64,000 bases of DNA from Lutibacter sp. B1 (GCF_012524075.1 NZ_JAAZUI010000020.1:1-64000), one strand, 5' to 3'; shown: positions 53,708 through 62,901, counted from the first letter of the stretch. A program made the numbers and translations. The notes: a model not told the origin generated them from the sequence alone.

Positions 53708-55028
53708 AACATTTCCAAAAGGAGGAATTCATCCTCCAGAAAATAAACTAACATCCTCAAAAAATATCAAAAGAATGCCGGTGCCAAAAGTTGTGTATGT
53801 ACCAATTTCACAACACATTGGTATTCCTTCTGAAATTGTAGTAAATGTTAAAGATAAAGTTGAAATAGGTCAGGTAATTGCAAAATCTGGTGGCTTTGTT
53901 TCTTCAAATATACATTCTCCGGTAGCAGGTACTGTTACAAAATTGGATAAAATTATTGATACCAGCGGTTATAAAAAACAGTGTATTGTTATTAGAACCG
54001 ATGTTAAAAACGAATCTAATTTTGAAGAAATAGAGTATCCTCTAAAAAAAGAAATTGAACTTCAACCAAAAGAAATTCTACAAAGAATTAATGATTTTGG
54101 AATTGTTGGTTTAGGCGGAGCAACTTTTCCTTCACATGTAAAATTAAATGTGAAAGAAGGTGTAAAATTAGACTGTCTTGTTATTAATGGTGTAGAATGT
54201 GAGCCATACCTAACTGCCGATCATAGATTAATGCTAGAAAAGGGCGAAGAAATTTTGGTGGGTATTAAAATTTTAATGCATGCTTTACATATTGATAAAG
54301 CCATTATTGGAATTGAAAATAATAAAAAGGATGCCATTGAAATTTTCAAAAATCTTACTTCAACAGAAAAAGGTATTCAAGTAGCAGCTTTACAAGTAAA
54401 ATACCCGCAAGGTGGTGAAAAACAATTGGTTAGAGCTTTGTTGAAAAGAGAAGTTCCTAAAAACGGTTTACCGCTTGATGTTGGTGTTATTGTGCATAAT
54501 GTAGGAACTATTTTTGCCATCTATCAGGCTATTCAACATAATAAACCATTAATAGAACGCGTGGTTACAGTTACCGGAAAAAAAGTAGAAAATGCTTCTA
54601 ATTTTTGGGTAAAAATTGGAACGCCAATAAGTGATTTAATTACTGAAGTTGGTGGTTTGCCGGAAGGAACTCGTAAAATTGTGAATGGAGGCCCAATGAT
54701 GGGAAAAGCCATTAAAAATACCGATGTGCCTGTAACAAAAGGGACATCAGGAATTTTAGTTATTTCAGAAGATGAAGCAAGTAGAGGCGAGCCAAAAAAT
54801 TGTATTCGTTGTGGTGAATGTGTTTCTGTTTGTCCAATGGGATTAGAGCCACATTTATTGATGAATTTAACCGAAAAAGGATTTTACGAAAAAGCTTCTA
54901 ATGAAGATATTATGACATGTATTGAGTGCGGTTCGTGCAGTTATGTTTGTCCATCTCACCGTCCGTTATTAGATTATATCAGATTTGGAAAAAATATTGT
55001 TAAAAAGTTAGAAACAGCTAAAAATTAA
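53700..55028 (+). CDS. rnfC: Rnf complex subunit C
   Basis: Peripheral NAD(H)-binding subunit of Rnf, related to the NQR A/NuoF fold. 442 aa. The N-terminal GGIHPPENK and barrel-sandwich domain are followed by GLGGATFPSHVKL and VINGVECEPYLTADHRLM for FMN/NADH. Two [4Fe-4S] motifs are near the C-terminus: CIRCGECVSVCPMGLEP and CIECGSCSYVCPSHRPLLDYIR. It lacks the long Ala-rich C-terminal repeats of proteobacterial RnfC. rnfD follows 2 bases after its stop. Confidence 0.95.
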   Translation: MLKTFPKGGIHPPENKLTSSKNIKRMPVPKVVYVPISQHIGIPSEIVVNVKDKVEIGQVIAKSGGFVSSNIHSPVAGTVTKLDKIIDTSGYKKQCIVIRTDVKNESNFEEIEYPLKKEIELQPKEILQRINDFGIVGLGGATFPSHVKLNVKEGVKLDCLVINGVECEPYLTADHRLMLEKGEEILVGIKILMHALHIDKAIIGIENNKKDAIEIFKNLTSTEKGIQVAALQVKYPQGGEKQLVRALLKREVPKNGLPLDVGVIVHNVGTIFAIYQAIQHNKPLIERVVTVTGKKVENASNFWVKIGTPISDLITEVGGLPEGTRKIVNGGPMMGKAIKNTDVPVTKGTSGILVISEDEASRGEPKNCIRCGECVSVCPMGLEPHLLMNLTEKGFYEKASNEDIMTCIECGSCSYVCPSHRPLLDYIRFGKNIVKKLETAKN

Positions 55029-55030
55029 AA

Positions 55031-56041
55031 ATGAGTAATCAGCCAATAATTGTATCAGCGTCACCTCACGTACATTCCGACAGGACTTCAAAAAAATTAA
55101 TGTACGATGTTGTAATTGCTTTAATCCCTGCTTTTTTAGTTTCATTATATGTATTTGGGGTAGGAGCTTTAATAGTAACTTCAGTTGCAATCATATCCTG
55201 TTTATTATTCGAATATTTAATTCAGAGATATTTATTAAAAACAGCAGTAACAATAAATGATGGATCGGCATTAATAACAGGAATTTTATTAGCCTTTAAC
55301 CTACCGTCTAATTTACCTATTTGGATGATTATAGTTGGTAGTTTAGTTGCTGTTGGTGTAGCAAAACTTTCTTTTGGAGGTTTAGGATTTAATATTTTTA
55401 ATCCGGCGTTAGTTGGACGTGTGTTTTTACTGGTATCTTTTCCTGTACAAATGACCATGTGGCCAACGGCGGTAGAAAATAGTACAAAAATTGCCGATGC
55501 TGTTACAGGTGCAACCCCCTTAGGAATTATTAAAGAAGGTCTGATGTTTGGTGAAACTATGACAGATTTAAGCTCAAAAATTCCATCAAATATGGATATG
55601 CTGTTAGGTATTACAGGAGGATCTTTAGGAGAAATGTCGGCAATAGCTTTGCTGATTGGAGGTTTGTATTTAATTATCAGAAAAGTAATTTCATGGCATA
55701 TTCCGGTAGCAATGTTGGGTACAATTGCGGTAATGACCGGAATTTTTTGGCTCGTAAATCCGGAGCACTATGCAAATCCTTTAATTCATATTCTTTCAGG
55801 AGGTGCAATTTTAGGAGCCTTTTTTATGGCAACTGATTTAGTTACAAGTCCGGTTACCAAAAAAGGAATGGTAATTTTTGCTATTGGTATTGGAGTAATA
55901 ACGGTAGTAATTAGGTTATTTGGAGCATATCCGGAAGGTGTATCATTTGCAATTATAATAATGAACGCGTTTGTACCATTAATTAACAGTTATTTCAAAC
56001 CTCGCCGATTTGGAGCTAAAATCAAATCTAAAATAGTGTAA
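55031..56041 (+). CDS. rnfD: Rnf complex subunit D
   Basis: Membrane subunit with about 8-9 spans, related to NqrB. 336 aa. The FMN attachment motif (S/T)GAT is present as AVTGATPLGIIKEG near residue 160, the Thr being the usual covalent site. GGLGFNIFNPALVGRVFLL and GAYPEGVSFAIIIMNAFVPLINSYFKPRRFG are further family marks. It is expected to take part in ion translocation driven by electron flow between ferredoxin and NAD. Confidence 0.95.
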   Translation: MSNQPIIVSASPHVHSDRTSKKLMYDVVIALIPAFLVSLYVFGVGALIVTSVAIISCLLFEYLIQRYLLKTAVTINDGSALITGILLAFNLPSNLPIWMIIVGSLVAVGVAKLSFGGLGFNIFNPALVGRVFLLVSFPVQMTMWPTAVENSTKIADAVTGATPLGIIKEGLMFGETMTDLSSKIPSNMDMLLGITGGSLGEMSAIALLIGGLYLIIRKVISWHIPVAMLGTIAVMTGIFWLVNPEHYANPLIHILSGGAILGAFFMATDLVTSPVTKKGMVIFAIGIGVITVVIRLFGAYPEGVSFAIIIMNAFVPLINSYFKPRRFGAKIKSKIV

Positions 56042-56043
56042 TT

Positions 56044-56640
56044 ATGAGTAAAAAGAAAGATACATTTATGAATATGGTGGTATCATTATTTGTGATTACC
56101 ATAATTTCAGGTTTTTCATTAGGGTATGTTAATGATTTAACTGTTGGGCCAAAAGCAAAAGCTAGATTACAGCAAAAAGTAAATGCTTTAAAACTGGTAT
56201 TGCCAGAGTTTGATAACAATCCTGTTGAAGATGTAAAAAAAGTAAAATTGGATTTAGCAAAGGATAGTATTGAAATTTATCCTGCATTCGCTAATAACGA
56301 ATTTGTTGGTAAAGCCATAATAGGTTCTTCTGAAAAAGGATTTAGTGGATTGGTAAAAATTATGGTTGGTTTTAAACCGGATGGAGCAATTCAAAATATA
56401 GTTGTACTAGAACAAAAAGAAACTCCGGGTTTGGGAACAAAAATGAAAGATGAAAAGTTTTTACAACAGTTTAGGGGTAAAAACCCTTCAACTTTCAATT
56501 TAAAGGTTATGAAAGATGGAGGAGAAGTTGATGCCTTAACAGGAGCAACCATAAGTTCTAGAGCTTTTACTGAAGCAACTCAAATGGCTTATGATGAGTT
56601 TGTAAAAAATACTGATTCAACTAATGAATCTAAAAATTAA
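56044..56640 (+). CDS. rnfG: Rnf complex subunit G
   Basis: FMN-binding subunit related to NqrC, with one N-terminal membrane span (MVVSLFVITIISGFSLGYV) and a large domain on the outer side. 198 aa. KETPGLGTKMKDEKFLQQF and the covalent FMN motif DALTGATISSRAF (Thr of SGAT type) near residue 165 are present. It starts 2 bases after rnfD. Confidence 0.95.
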   Translation: MSKKKDTFMNMVVSLFVITIISGFSLGYVNDLTVGPKAKARLQQKVNALKLVLPEFDNNPVEDVKKVKLDLAKDSIEIYPAFANNEFVGKAIIGSSEKGFSGLVKIMVGFKPDGAIQNIVVLEQKETPGLGTKMKDEKFLQQFRGKNPSTFNLKVMKDGGEVDALTGATISSRAFTEATQMAYDEFVKNTDSTNESKN

Positions 56641-56645
56641 GAATT

Positions 56646-57251
56646 ATGGCCGATAAACTAAATCAAACACAAAATTTCTTAAAAGGAATTATAAAAGAAA
56701 ATCCAATTTTTGTGATGTTATTGGGTATGTGTCCTACATTAGGAGTTACATCCTCAGCATTTAATGGGTTTGGAATGGGTGTAGCAACATTATTTGTATT
56801 GTTAATGTCTAATATTGTAGTGTCGTTAGTTAAATCTCAAATACCAAGTAAAGTACGTATTCCTGCTTTTATTATCATTATAGCATCATTTGTAACAATT
56901 GTTGAAATGGTTTTAGAAGCATTTGTTCCATTTTTATATGAACAACTAGGAATATTTATTCCGTTAATTGTAGTAAACTGTTTAATTTTAGGAAGAGCAG
57001 AAGCATTTGCATCAAAAAACAATTTATTTTCTTCAATTTTAGATGCTTTAGGAATGGGTTTAGGTTTTGTGTTAGCTTTAACTGTTTTAGGTGCAACACG
57101 AGAAATATTAGGCAGTGGAAGTTTATTTGGGATGAAATTTGTTCCTGAAAATGCAAATACATTCATTTTATTCATATTACCTCCGGGAGCTTTTATCGCT
57201 TTAGCATACTTAACCGTTTTATTCAATAAAATAACAATTAAAACAACTTAA
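56646..57251 (+). CDS. rnfE: Rnf complex subunit E
   Basis: Polytopic subunit with six membrane spans, related to NqrD. 201 aa. GIIKENPIFVMLLGMCPTLGVT at the N-terminus, VVNCLILGRAEAFASKNN and ALGMGLGFVLALTVLGATREILGSG are family hallmarks. The conserved Cys in CPTLG and the VNC motif match residues that hold a membrane iron-sulfur centre in Rnf/NQR. rnfA follows 2 bases after its stop. Confidence 0.95.
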   Translation: MADKLNQTQNFLKGIIKENPIFVMLLGMCPTLGVTSSAFNGFGMGVATLFVLLMSNIVVSLVKSQIPSKVRIPAFIIIIASFVTIVEMVLEAFVPFLYEQLGIFIPLIVVNCLILGRAEAFASKNNLFSSILDALGMGLGFVLALTVLGATREILGSGSLFGMKFVPENANTFILFILPPGAFIALAYLTVLFNKITIKTT

Positions 57252-57253
57252 AA

Positions 57254-57829
57254 ATGGATTATGTAATTATACTTATAGCTGCTGTATTTGTTAATAATAT
57301 TGTACTATCTCAATTTTTAGGAATTTGTCCTTTTTTAGGTGTTTCTAATAAAGTTTCAACATCGGTTGGTATGTCTGGTGCGGTATTGTTTGTTATGACT
57401 ATTGCAACAACAGTAACCTATTTGTTACATCAATATGTATTAATCCCTACAGGTTTAGATTATTTAAGAACCATTACTTTTATATTAGTAATTGCCGCTT
57501 TGGTGCAAATGGTCGAAATTATTTTGAAAAAAGTGAGTCCGCCATTATATCAGGCATTAGGTGTATTTTTACCGTTAATAACTACTAACTGTGCGGTTTT
57601 AGGTGTTGCTATTTTAGCTTTAGGATTAGATAATGGAAGCTTGTTAAAAGCTGTATTTTTTGCAATTTCTAACTCATTAGGTTTTGGATTGGCATTAATA
57701 GTGTTTGCAAGTATTCGTGAACATTTAGAACTGGCTAATATTCCGGAACCCATGAAAGGAGTACCAATTAATTTACTAGTAGCCGGACTTTTATCATTAG
57801 CTTTTTTAGGATTTACAGGTTTAGTGTAA
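57254..57829 (+). CDS. rnfA: Rnf complex subunit A
   Basis: Polytopic subunit with six membrane spans, related to NqrE. 191 aa. VNNIVLSQFLGICPFLGVSNKV and LITTNCAVLGVAILAL show the paired Cys motifs that face those of RnfE. GFGLALIVFASIREHLELANIPEPMKGVPI completes the pattern. Last gene of rseC-rnfBCDGEA. An imperfect hairpin follows from 57840. Confidence 0.95.
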   Translation: MDYVIILIAAVFVNNIVLSQFLGICPFLGVSNKVSTSVGMSGAVLFVMTIATTVTYLLHQYVLIPTGLDYLRTITFILVIAALVQMVEIILKKVSPPLYQALGVFLPLITTNCAVLGVAILALGLDNGSLLKAVFFAISNSLGFGLALIVFASIREHLELANIPEPMKGVPINLLVAGLLSLAFLGFTGLV

Positions 57830-57839
57830 AATATACTGA

Positions 57840-57873
57840 GATAGAGTGTGTTATTTCAAAATAACTCACTATC
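57840..57873 (+). terminator. imperfect hairpin after rnfA
   Basis: Arms GATAGAGTGTGTTATTT and AAATAACTCACTATC pair with a bulge around a 2-3 base turn. A T run is short (CTTT). It can act as a weak terminator for the rnf cluster, but its 3' arm overlaps the next promoter box. Confidence 0.5.
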
Positions 57874-57877
57874 TTTG
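57870..57877 (+). promoter_or_regulatory. -7 box for rpsP-rimM
   Basis: TATCTTTG followed by CGCAC, a common form of TAnnTTTG before ribosomal-protein genes in Flavobacteriia. It ends 49 bases before the rpsP ATG. Confidence 0.6.
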
Positions 57878-57926
57878 CGCACTCAAATTAATAACCAAGG
57901 TCGAGAACCTTAAAAATTAAAACAAA

Positions 57927-58511
57927 ATGCCAGTAAAAATTAGATTACAAAGACACGGTAAAAAAGGAAAACCATTCTATTGGATAGTAGCAGCAGATGC
58001 ACGCTCAAAAAGAGATGGTAAGTATTTAGAAAAAATTGGGACTTATAATCCTAATACAAACCCGGCTTCTATTGATTTAGATGTTGATGGTGCCGTAAAA
58101 TGGTTACAAAATGGTGCACAACCAACTGATACTGCAAAAGCAATTTTATCTTATAAAGGTGCTATGCTAAAAAATCATTTAGCAGGAGGTGTTAGAAAAG
58201 GTGCTTTAACTGAAGAGCAAGCTGAAGAAAAATTCCAAGCTTGGTTAGATGAAAAAACAGCTAAAATAAATGCTAAAAAAGAAGGTTTAACAAAAGTTGA
58301 AGCTGAGGCTAAAGCAAAAATTTTAGAAGCAGAAGCTAAAATAAATGAAGAACGTTTAGCTGCTGTTAAAGAAGCTGAAGAAGCTGCGATTAAAGCTGAA
58401 GCTGACGCAAAAGCTGCTGCAAAAGCTGCAGAAGAAGTAGTTGCTGAAGAAGCTCCTGAAACAATTGATGACGCACAAGCTGCTGCTTCAGAAGAAGGAA
58501 AAACAGAGTAA
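57927..58511 (+). CDS. rpsP: 30S ribosomal protein bS16 with long C-terminal tail
   Basis: The first ~85 residues are ordinary bS16: VKIRLQRHGKKGKPFYWIVAADARSKRDGKYLEKIGTYNPN and DGAVKWLQNGAQPTDTAKAIL. The protein goes on to 194 aa, about twice the usual size. The tail is rich in Ala, Glu and Lys with repeated AEAKA/KAAAKAAEE patterns, probably a long charged helix, and ends DAQAAASEEGKTE. Such tails are common in Bacteroidota. rimM follows 14 bases later, the usual pairing. Confidence 0.96.
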   Translation: MPVKIRLQRHGKKGKPFYWIVAADARSKRDGKYLEKIGTYNPNTNPASIDLDVDGAVKWLQNGAQPTDTAKAILSYKGAMLKNHLAGGVRKGALTEEQAEEKFQAWLDEKTAKINAKKEGLTKVEAEAKAKILEAEAKINEERLAAVKEAEEAAIKAEADAKAAAKAAEEVVAEEAPETIDDAQAAASEEGKTE

Positions 58512-58525
58512 TTTCTCTCTCGATA

Positions 58526-59056
58526 ATGCGTAAAAAAGATTGTTTTTATTTAGGCAAAATCGTAAGGAAACATAGTTTTAAAGGTGATGTTGTTGCTAAA
58601 TTAGACACAGACGAACCTGAACTTTATACAAATTTGGAATCAGTATTTATTGCTTTAAGTAATAATCTGGTTCCTTTTTTTATTGAAAAAAGTTTACTTC
58701 AAAAAGGAAATCAATTACGTATTAAATTTGAAGATATTGAAAGTGAAGATGATGCAGATGCTATTATGGGAGCAGAATTGTATTTGCCGCTTGAATTTTT
58801 GCCAAAACTTACGGGAAATAAATTTTATTTTCACGAAATAATTAATTTTGATATAGAAGATGTTAATTACGGACCAATAGGTGTAATTGTTGGTGTAAAT
58901 GACTCATCTGCTCAACCTTTGTTTGAAATAAATGCCAACGGGAAAGATGTTTTTATTCCAATGATTGATGATTTTATTAAAAAAGTTGATAGAGATAACA
59001 AAAAAGTCATTGTTGAAACTCCTGAAGGATTAATAGATTTATATCTAAATAATTAA
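58526..59056 (+). CDS. rimM: ribosome maturation factor RimM
   Basis: 176-aa factor that binds uS19 and helps 30S head maturation. N-terminal RimM barrel (YLGKIVRKHSFKGDVVAKLDTDEPELY), central KFEDIESEDDADAIMGAELYLPLEFLP, and C-terminal PRC-barrel (GPIGVIVGVNDSSAQPLFEI, KDVFIPMIDDFIKKVDRDNKKVIVETPEGL). Length and order after rpsP are normal. Confidence 0.95.
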   Translation: MRKKDCFYLGKIVRKHSFKGDVVAKLDTDEPELYTNLESVFIALSNNLVPFFIEKSLLQKGNQLRIKFEDIESEDDADAIMGAELYLPLEFLPKLTGNKFYFHEIINFDIEDVNYGPIGVIVGVNDSSAQPLFEINANGKDVFIPMIDDFIKKVDRDNKKVIVETPEGLIDLYLNN

Positions 59057-59063
59057 GATGTTT

Positions 59064-59087
59064 GGTGGCTGAGCGGAGTTGAAGCCA
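59064..59087. repeat. single hairpin repeat near tRNA-Ser
   Basis: A small inverted repeat with stem TGGCT/AGCCA around GAGCGGAGTTGA. The inner part resembles the inverse of the CTTCGGCTCCGCTCAG insert in the 2.9-4.4 kb array and the GAGCGGAGTTGAGA at 147-160, so it seems to be a lone copy of the same repeat family. Confidence 0.6.
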
Positions 59088-59141
59088 TAATTAAGTGTGA
59101 TATGTTACTTTAGTTGTGTAATATTTTAATCGCATTAAAAT

Positions 59142-59229
59142 AGAGAGGTGGCCGAGTGGTCGAAGGCGCACGCCTGGAAAGTGTGTATACGCCAAAAGCG
59201 TATCGAGGGTTCGAATCCCTTCCTCTCTG
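59142..59229 (+). tRNA. tRNA-Ser (anticodon GGA)
   Basis: 88 bases with an acceptor stem AGAGAGG/CCTCTCT, D-arm GGCCGAGTGGTCGAAGGC, anticodon stem-loop CACGCCTGGAAAGTGTG with loop anticodon GGA, a long variable arm (TATACGCC...GCGTAT) typical of class II Ser tRNAs, and T-arm GAGGGTTCGAATCCCT. CCA is not encoded after the discriminator G. The 217 bases between it and the next gene hold nothing I can support. Confidence 0.95.
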
Positions 59230-59446
59230 CTAAAAAATTAAATAGTGATAAAATTTATCACATTTAACATTAAACTTTACCTAAAAATAATATTAAATAA
59301 TTAATCAAAAATATTATTTATCATTATATTATTTAACTTGCCAATCAAATCAAAATCAATAACTTTATCTACATCAAAAAAAATATTTATAATACAGTAT
59401 AGTATTGTTGTAAAATTTTGTAAACTACTAATAATAAACAGATTAT

Positions 59447-62170
59447 ATGGAAACTCCAACTAGTGAATTACTCCAAAAAGAAGGGCTTGATAAAATAAAA
59501 GACGATTACCAATATCTCATATTATTATTTAAAGAAATGTTAGTGTCTATTGGAGAAAAGGATTTAGCTGATGGATTACCAATTAACAACTTTTCTGTTA
59601 AAAGAACTAAGGAGTACTCTAATGCGAAATTTACACAAGCTATAGGAATGTGTTTTGAGTTATTAAATTTGGTTGAAGAAAATGCGGCAACTCAATACCG
59701 CAGAAAATCAGAAACTCAATTAGGTATAAAATCTACAAAAGGGTCTTGGGGTTATACTTTAAATCAGTGGAAGACAGCTGGTATAAATGAAAAAAAAATT
59801 GCTGAAAAATTAAGAGAAATTAAAGTTGTACCTGTGTTAACAGCTCACCCAACAGAGGCAAAAAGATTAACCGTTATCGATATTCACAGAGAATTATATC
59901 TGTTATTAGTAAAAAAAGAAAACCCAAATTGGTCAACTTCTGAACGTTCTCTATTAAAACAAGAAATTATAAGTTTAATGGAGCGTTGGTGGAGAACTGG
60001 AGAAATTTATCTTGAAAAGCCTCGTCTTGAAGATGAAAGAAATAACTTGATGCATTACTTTAGCAATGTTTTTCCGGAAGCAGTTAAATTAACGGACCAA
60101 CGTTTAAAAGATGCTTGGAAAGAAATGGAGTTTTCAAGTGAATTATTAGAATGGCCAGAACATTTTCCTTTAATTCAATTTGGAAGTTGGGTTGGCGGTG
60201 ATAGAGATGGTCACCCATTTGTTACGCCAGAGTTTACAGCTTCTACTTTACGATTACATCGTAAATTAATATTGGAAATGATTGAAAAACAGTTAGTTGG
60301 TTTGGCTGCAAAACTAAGTTTTTCAAGCTACCAAATTTCAATTCCACAAGAGTTCTTGAATGAAATTCAAGAGAAAGCCATTTTATTTAGAACTAAAGGT
60401 AAAAAAGCTGTAAATAGAAATCCGTCTGAACCATTACGTCAGTTTATAAATTTATTGTTGATTCGATTAAATAATACAATTAAAGATAATGATACCTTAG
60501 GAGAAGAAGGTTATTTTAAATCTGCCACTATTTTAGCAAATGAACTTAAAAAATTAAGGCAGTTATTAATTGATTTAGGTGCAGCTCAAATTGCAAAACA
60601 ATGGTTATTCCCTATTGAAAGATTAGTACAATGTTTTGGTTTTCATTTAACCAAGCTTGATATTAGACAAAATAGTGCTTATCACGAAAAAGCTATTAGC
60701 CAAATTTTGGAAACTTCAGGATTTAGTGATTTTGACTATGTTAATTGGACTGAAGATAAACGATTGGCTTTTCTAAATAAAGAATTAAAAAGTAAACGAC
60801 CATTTTTAGTAGCAGGAGCGTCTTGTGGAAAAGAAGCCGATAATGTTCTTGGTTACTTGCATGAAATAAAAAACTATATAGACTTATATGGAACTGATGG
60901 TATTGGGTCTATAATTGTGAGTATGACACGCAGTTTAAGTGATTTACTAGTAGTGTTCTTGTTACTTAGGGAAGTTGGACTGCAAGATGCAGATCTTACA
61001 GTAGCCCCACTTTTAGAAACTGTTGACGATTTAATTGCCGGACCTGAAATTTTAGCAGCTTTCTTACAACATCCAATTCTTCAAAAAAAGCGTATGCAAA
61101 AAGATAACTTTACTCAAGAGGTAATGTTAGGTTATAGTGATAGTAATAAAGATGGTGGTATATTAACAAGTCGTTGGAATATTTATAAAGCAGAAGAAAA
61201 CCTTACCAAAGTTGCTAAAGAACTCAATGTAAAATTGTGCTTTTTTCACGGTAGAGGAGGAACTATTAGTAGAGGTGGAGGTAAAATTCATCGATTTTTA
61301 GACAGTATGCCTCCGGGTTCTATGAGTGGGCAAATTAAAATGACTGTTCAAGGGGAAACCATAGCCAATTTATTTGCGAACCGACTTACAGCTACGTATA
61401 ATTTAGAAATGTTTGTAGCAGGAACGGCAAGACAAGCAATGATTGAGGAACCCGAAATTAAAGACGAGCAACGTTATAAAATAATGGACCAAATAGTTGA
61501 TTTTACTAGAGATACATATAGAAAATTACTTGATCATCCAAACTTTATAGAATTTTACACCGCTGTAACTCCAATTGACGTGTTAGAGCAAAGTAAAATC
61601 GGATCTAGACCGGTACGCAGAACCGGTCAACGTAGTTTAGAAGATCTTCGCTCAATTCCGTGGGTATTTAGTTGGAATCAATCCAGATTCAATATAAGCG
61701 GATGGTTTGGAACAGGAACTGCCTTAGAAGCGTTTCAAAATCAGTATCCAAACGATTTTGAACAATTAAAACAATTAGCCAACAATTGGCCTTTCTTAAA
61801 ATACAGCCTTATTCAAATAGAAACAAACGTATTGAATTCAGATAGTGAAATAATGAATTCATTTGCTGAATTTGTGGAAAATCCGGAAGTGAAACAAGAG
61901 TTAATGCAATTAATTATACCCGATTATGAAAATTGCTTATATAAAATTGAAGAAATTATGGGTGCTTCTGTTGAAATTAGACGAATTTCTCAATTGGAAA
62001 ACAATAGGTTAAGAAATAACTCTTTAAAAGCATTGCATGAAATTCAAATAGAGTATCTTAAAAAATGGAGAACTATTAAAGAAAGTAATTCTGAGGAAAG
62101 TGATAAATATCTATTAGATTTGTTATTGTTAGTTAACGCTATTTCAGGAGGTTTAAAAGGTACAGGATAA
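59447..62170 (+). CDS. ppc: phosphoenolpyruvate carboxylase
   Basis: Carboxylates PEP to oxaloacetate, an anaplerotic reaction. 907 aa, full length. VPVLTAHPTEAKR carries the catalytic His134. VGGDRDGHPFV, VMLGYSDSNKDGG, FFHGRGGTISRGGG (the mobile Gly/Arg loop) and GSRPVRRTGQRSLEDLRSIPWVFSWNQSR are all conserved. The C-terminus ends GGLKGTG, matching the usual NTG end that closes the active site. The methyltransferase gene follows 17 bases later. Confidence 0.96.
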   Translation: METPTSELLQKEGLDKIKDDYQYLILLFKEMLVSIGEKDLADGLPINNFSVKRTKEYSNAKFTQAIGMCFELLNLVEENAATQYRRKSETQLGIKSTKGSWGYTLNQWKTAGINEKKIAEKLREIKVVPVLTAHPTEAKRLTVIDIHRELYLLLVKKENPNWSTSERSLLKQEIISLMERWWRTGEIYLEKPRLEDERNNLMHYFSNVFPEAVKLTDQRLKDAWKEMEFSSELLEWPEHFPLIQFGSWVGGDRDGHPFVTPEFTASTLRLHRKLILEMIEKQLVGLAAKLSFSSYQISIPQEFLNEIQEKAILFRTKGKKAVNRNPSEPLRQFINLLLIRLNNTIKDNDTLGEEGYFKSATILANELKKLRQLLIDLGAAQIAKQWLFPIERLVQCFGFHLTKLDIRQNSAYHEKAISQILETSGFSDFDYVNWTEDKRLAFLNKELKSKRPFLVAGASCGKEADNVLGYLHEIKNYIDLYGTDGIGSIIVSMTRSLSDLLVVFLLLREVGLQDADLTVAPLLETVDDLIAGPEILAAFLQHPILQKKRMQKDNFTQEVMLGYSDSNKDGGILTSRWNIYKAEENLTKVAKELNVKLCFFHGRGGTISRGGGKIHRFLDSMPPGSMSGQIKMTVQGETIANLFANRLTATYNLEMFVAGTARQAMIEEPEIKDEQRYKIMDQIVDFTRDTYRKLLDHPNFIEFYTAVTPIDVLEQSKIGSRPVRRTGQRSLEDLRSIPWVFSWNQSRFNISGWFGTGTALEAFQNQYPNDFEQLKQLANNWPFLKYSLIQIETNVLNSDSEIMNSFAEFVENPEVKQELMQLIIPDYENCLYKIEEIMGASVEIRRISQLENNRLRNNSLKALHEIQIEYLKKWRTIKESNSEESDKYLLDLLLLVNAISGGLKGTG

Positions 62171-62187
62171 TTTTATACTAATAATTT

Positions 62188-62901
62188 ATGCTTAAACCAT
62201 TTAAATTCAAACAATTTAGTATTCAGCAAGATAAAACGGCTATGAAAGTTGGTACCGATGGTGTTTTATTGGGTTCTTGGGTTGAAATTAATTCTACTAT
62301 TTTTAATGTGTTAGATATTGGCTCAGGAACCGGATTAATAGCATTAATGTTAGCTCAAAGAAGTAATGCTGAAGTTATTGATGCTATAGAATTAAATGAT
62401 GAAGCCTATGAGCAAACAGTAGAGAATTTTGAGAATAGTGAATGGAGTGATAGGCTTTTTTGTTATCATGCTTCTTTTCAGGAATTTGTTACCGAGATTG
62501 ATGATAAATACGAGCTTATTGTTTCAAATCCGCCATTTTATACTTCAACCTATAAAGAACTCTCGGAAGAAAGAGCTATGGCTCGCCATAGTCAAAGTTT
62601 AAAATACAATGAATTATTGGAAGGTACAGCTAAGCTGATATCTGAAAAAGGTTCATGTGCATTTATAATTCCTTATACAGAAGAAACTAATTTTATAGAT
62701 TTAGCTATGCAGCATAAACTTTATCTTAATAGAATTACCAAAGTTAAAGGAACTGTAAATTCACCAATTAAAAGAAGTTTAATGCAATTTTCATTTTCTC
62801 CAAATCAACTGGAAGAAAGTGAATTGACAATTGAACTGGAGCGTCACAATTATACTCAAGAATATATTGATTTAGTAAAAGATTTTTATTTAAAAATGTA
62901 G
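62188..62901 (+). CDS. tRNA1(Val) (adenine37-N6)-methyltransferase-like protein
   Basis: 237-aa SAM-dependent methyltransferase of the TrmN6/YfiC group: FKQFSIQQDKTAMKVGTDGVLLGSWV at the N-terminus, SAM-binding VLDIGSGTGLIALMLAQR, then the acidic IDAIELND and the catalytic SNPPFY motif (NPPY-type, N6-adenine). Length and motifs match the tRNA A37 enzyme. The exact tRNA target is by homology only. Confidence 0.9.
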   Translation: MLKPFKFKQFSIQQDKTAMKVGTDGVLLGSWVEINSTIFNVLDIGSGTGLIALMLAQRSNAEVIDAIELNDEAYEQTVENFENSEWSDRLFCYHASFQEFVTEIDDKYELIVSNPPFYTSTYKELSEERAMARHSQSLKYNELLEGTAKLISEKGSCAFIIPYTEETNFIDLAMQHKLYLNRITKVKGTVNSPIKRSLMQFSFSPNQLEESELTIELERHNYTQEYIDLVKDFYLKM

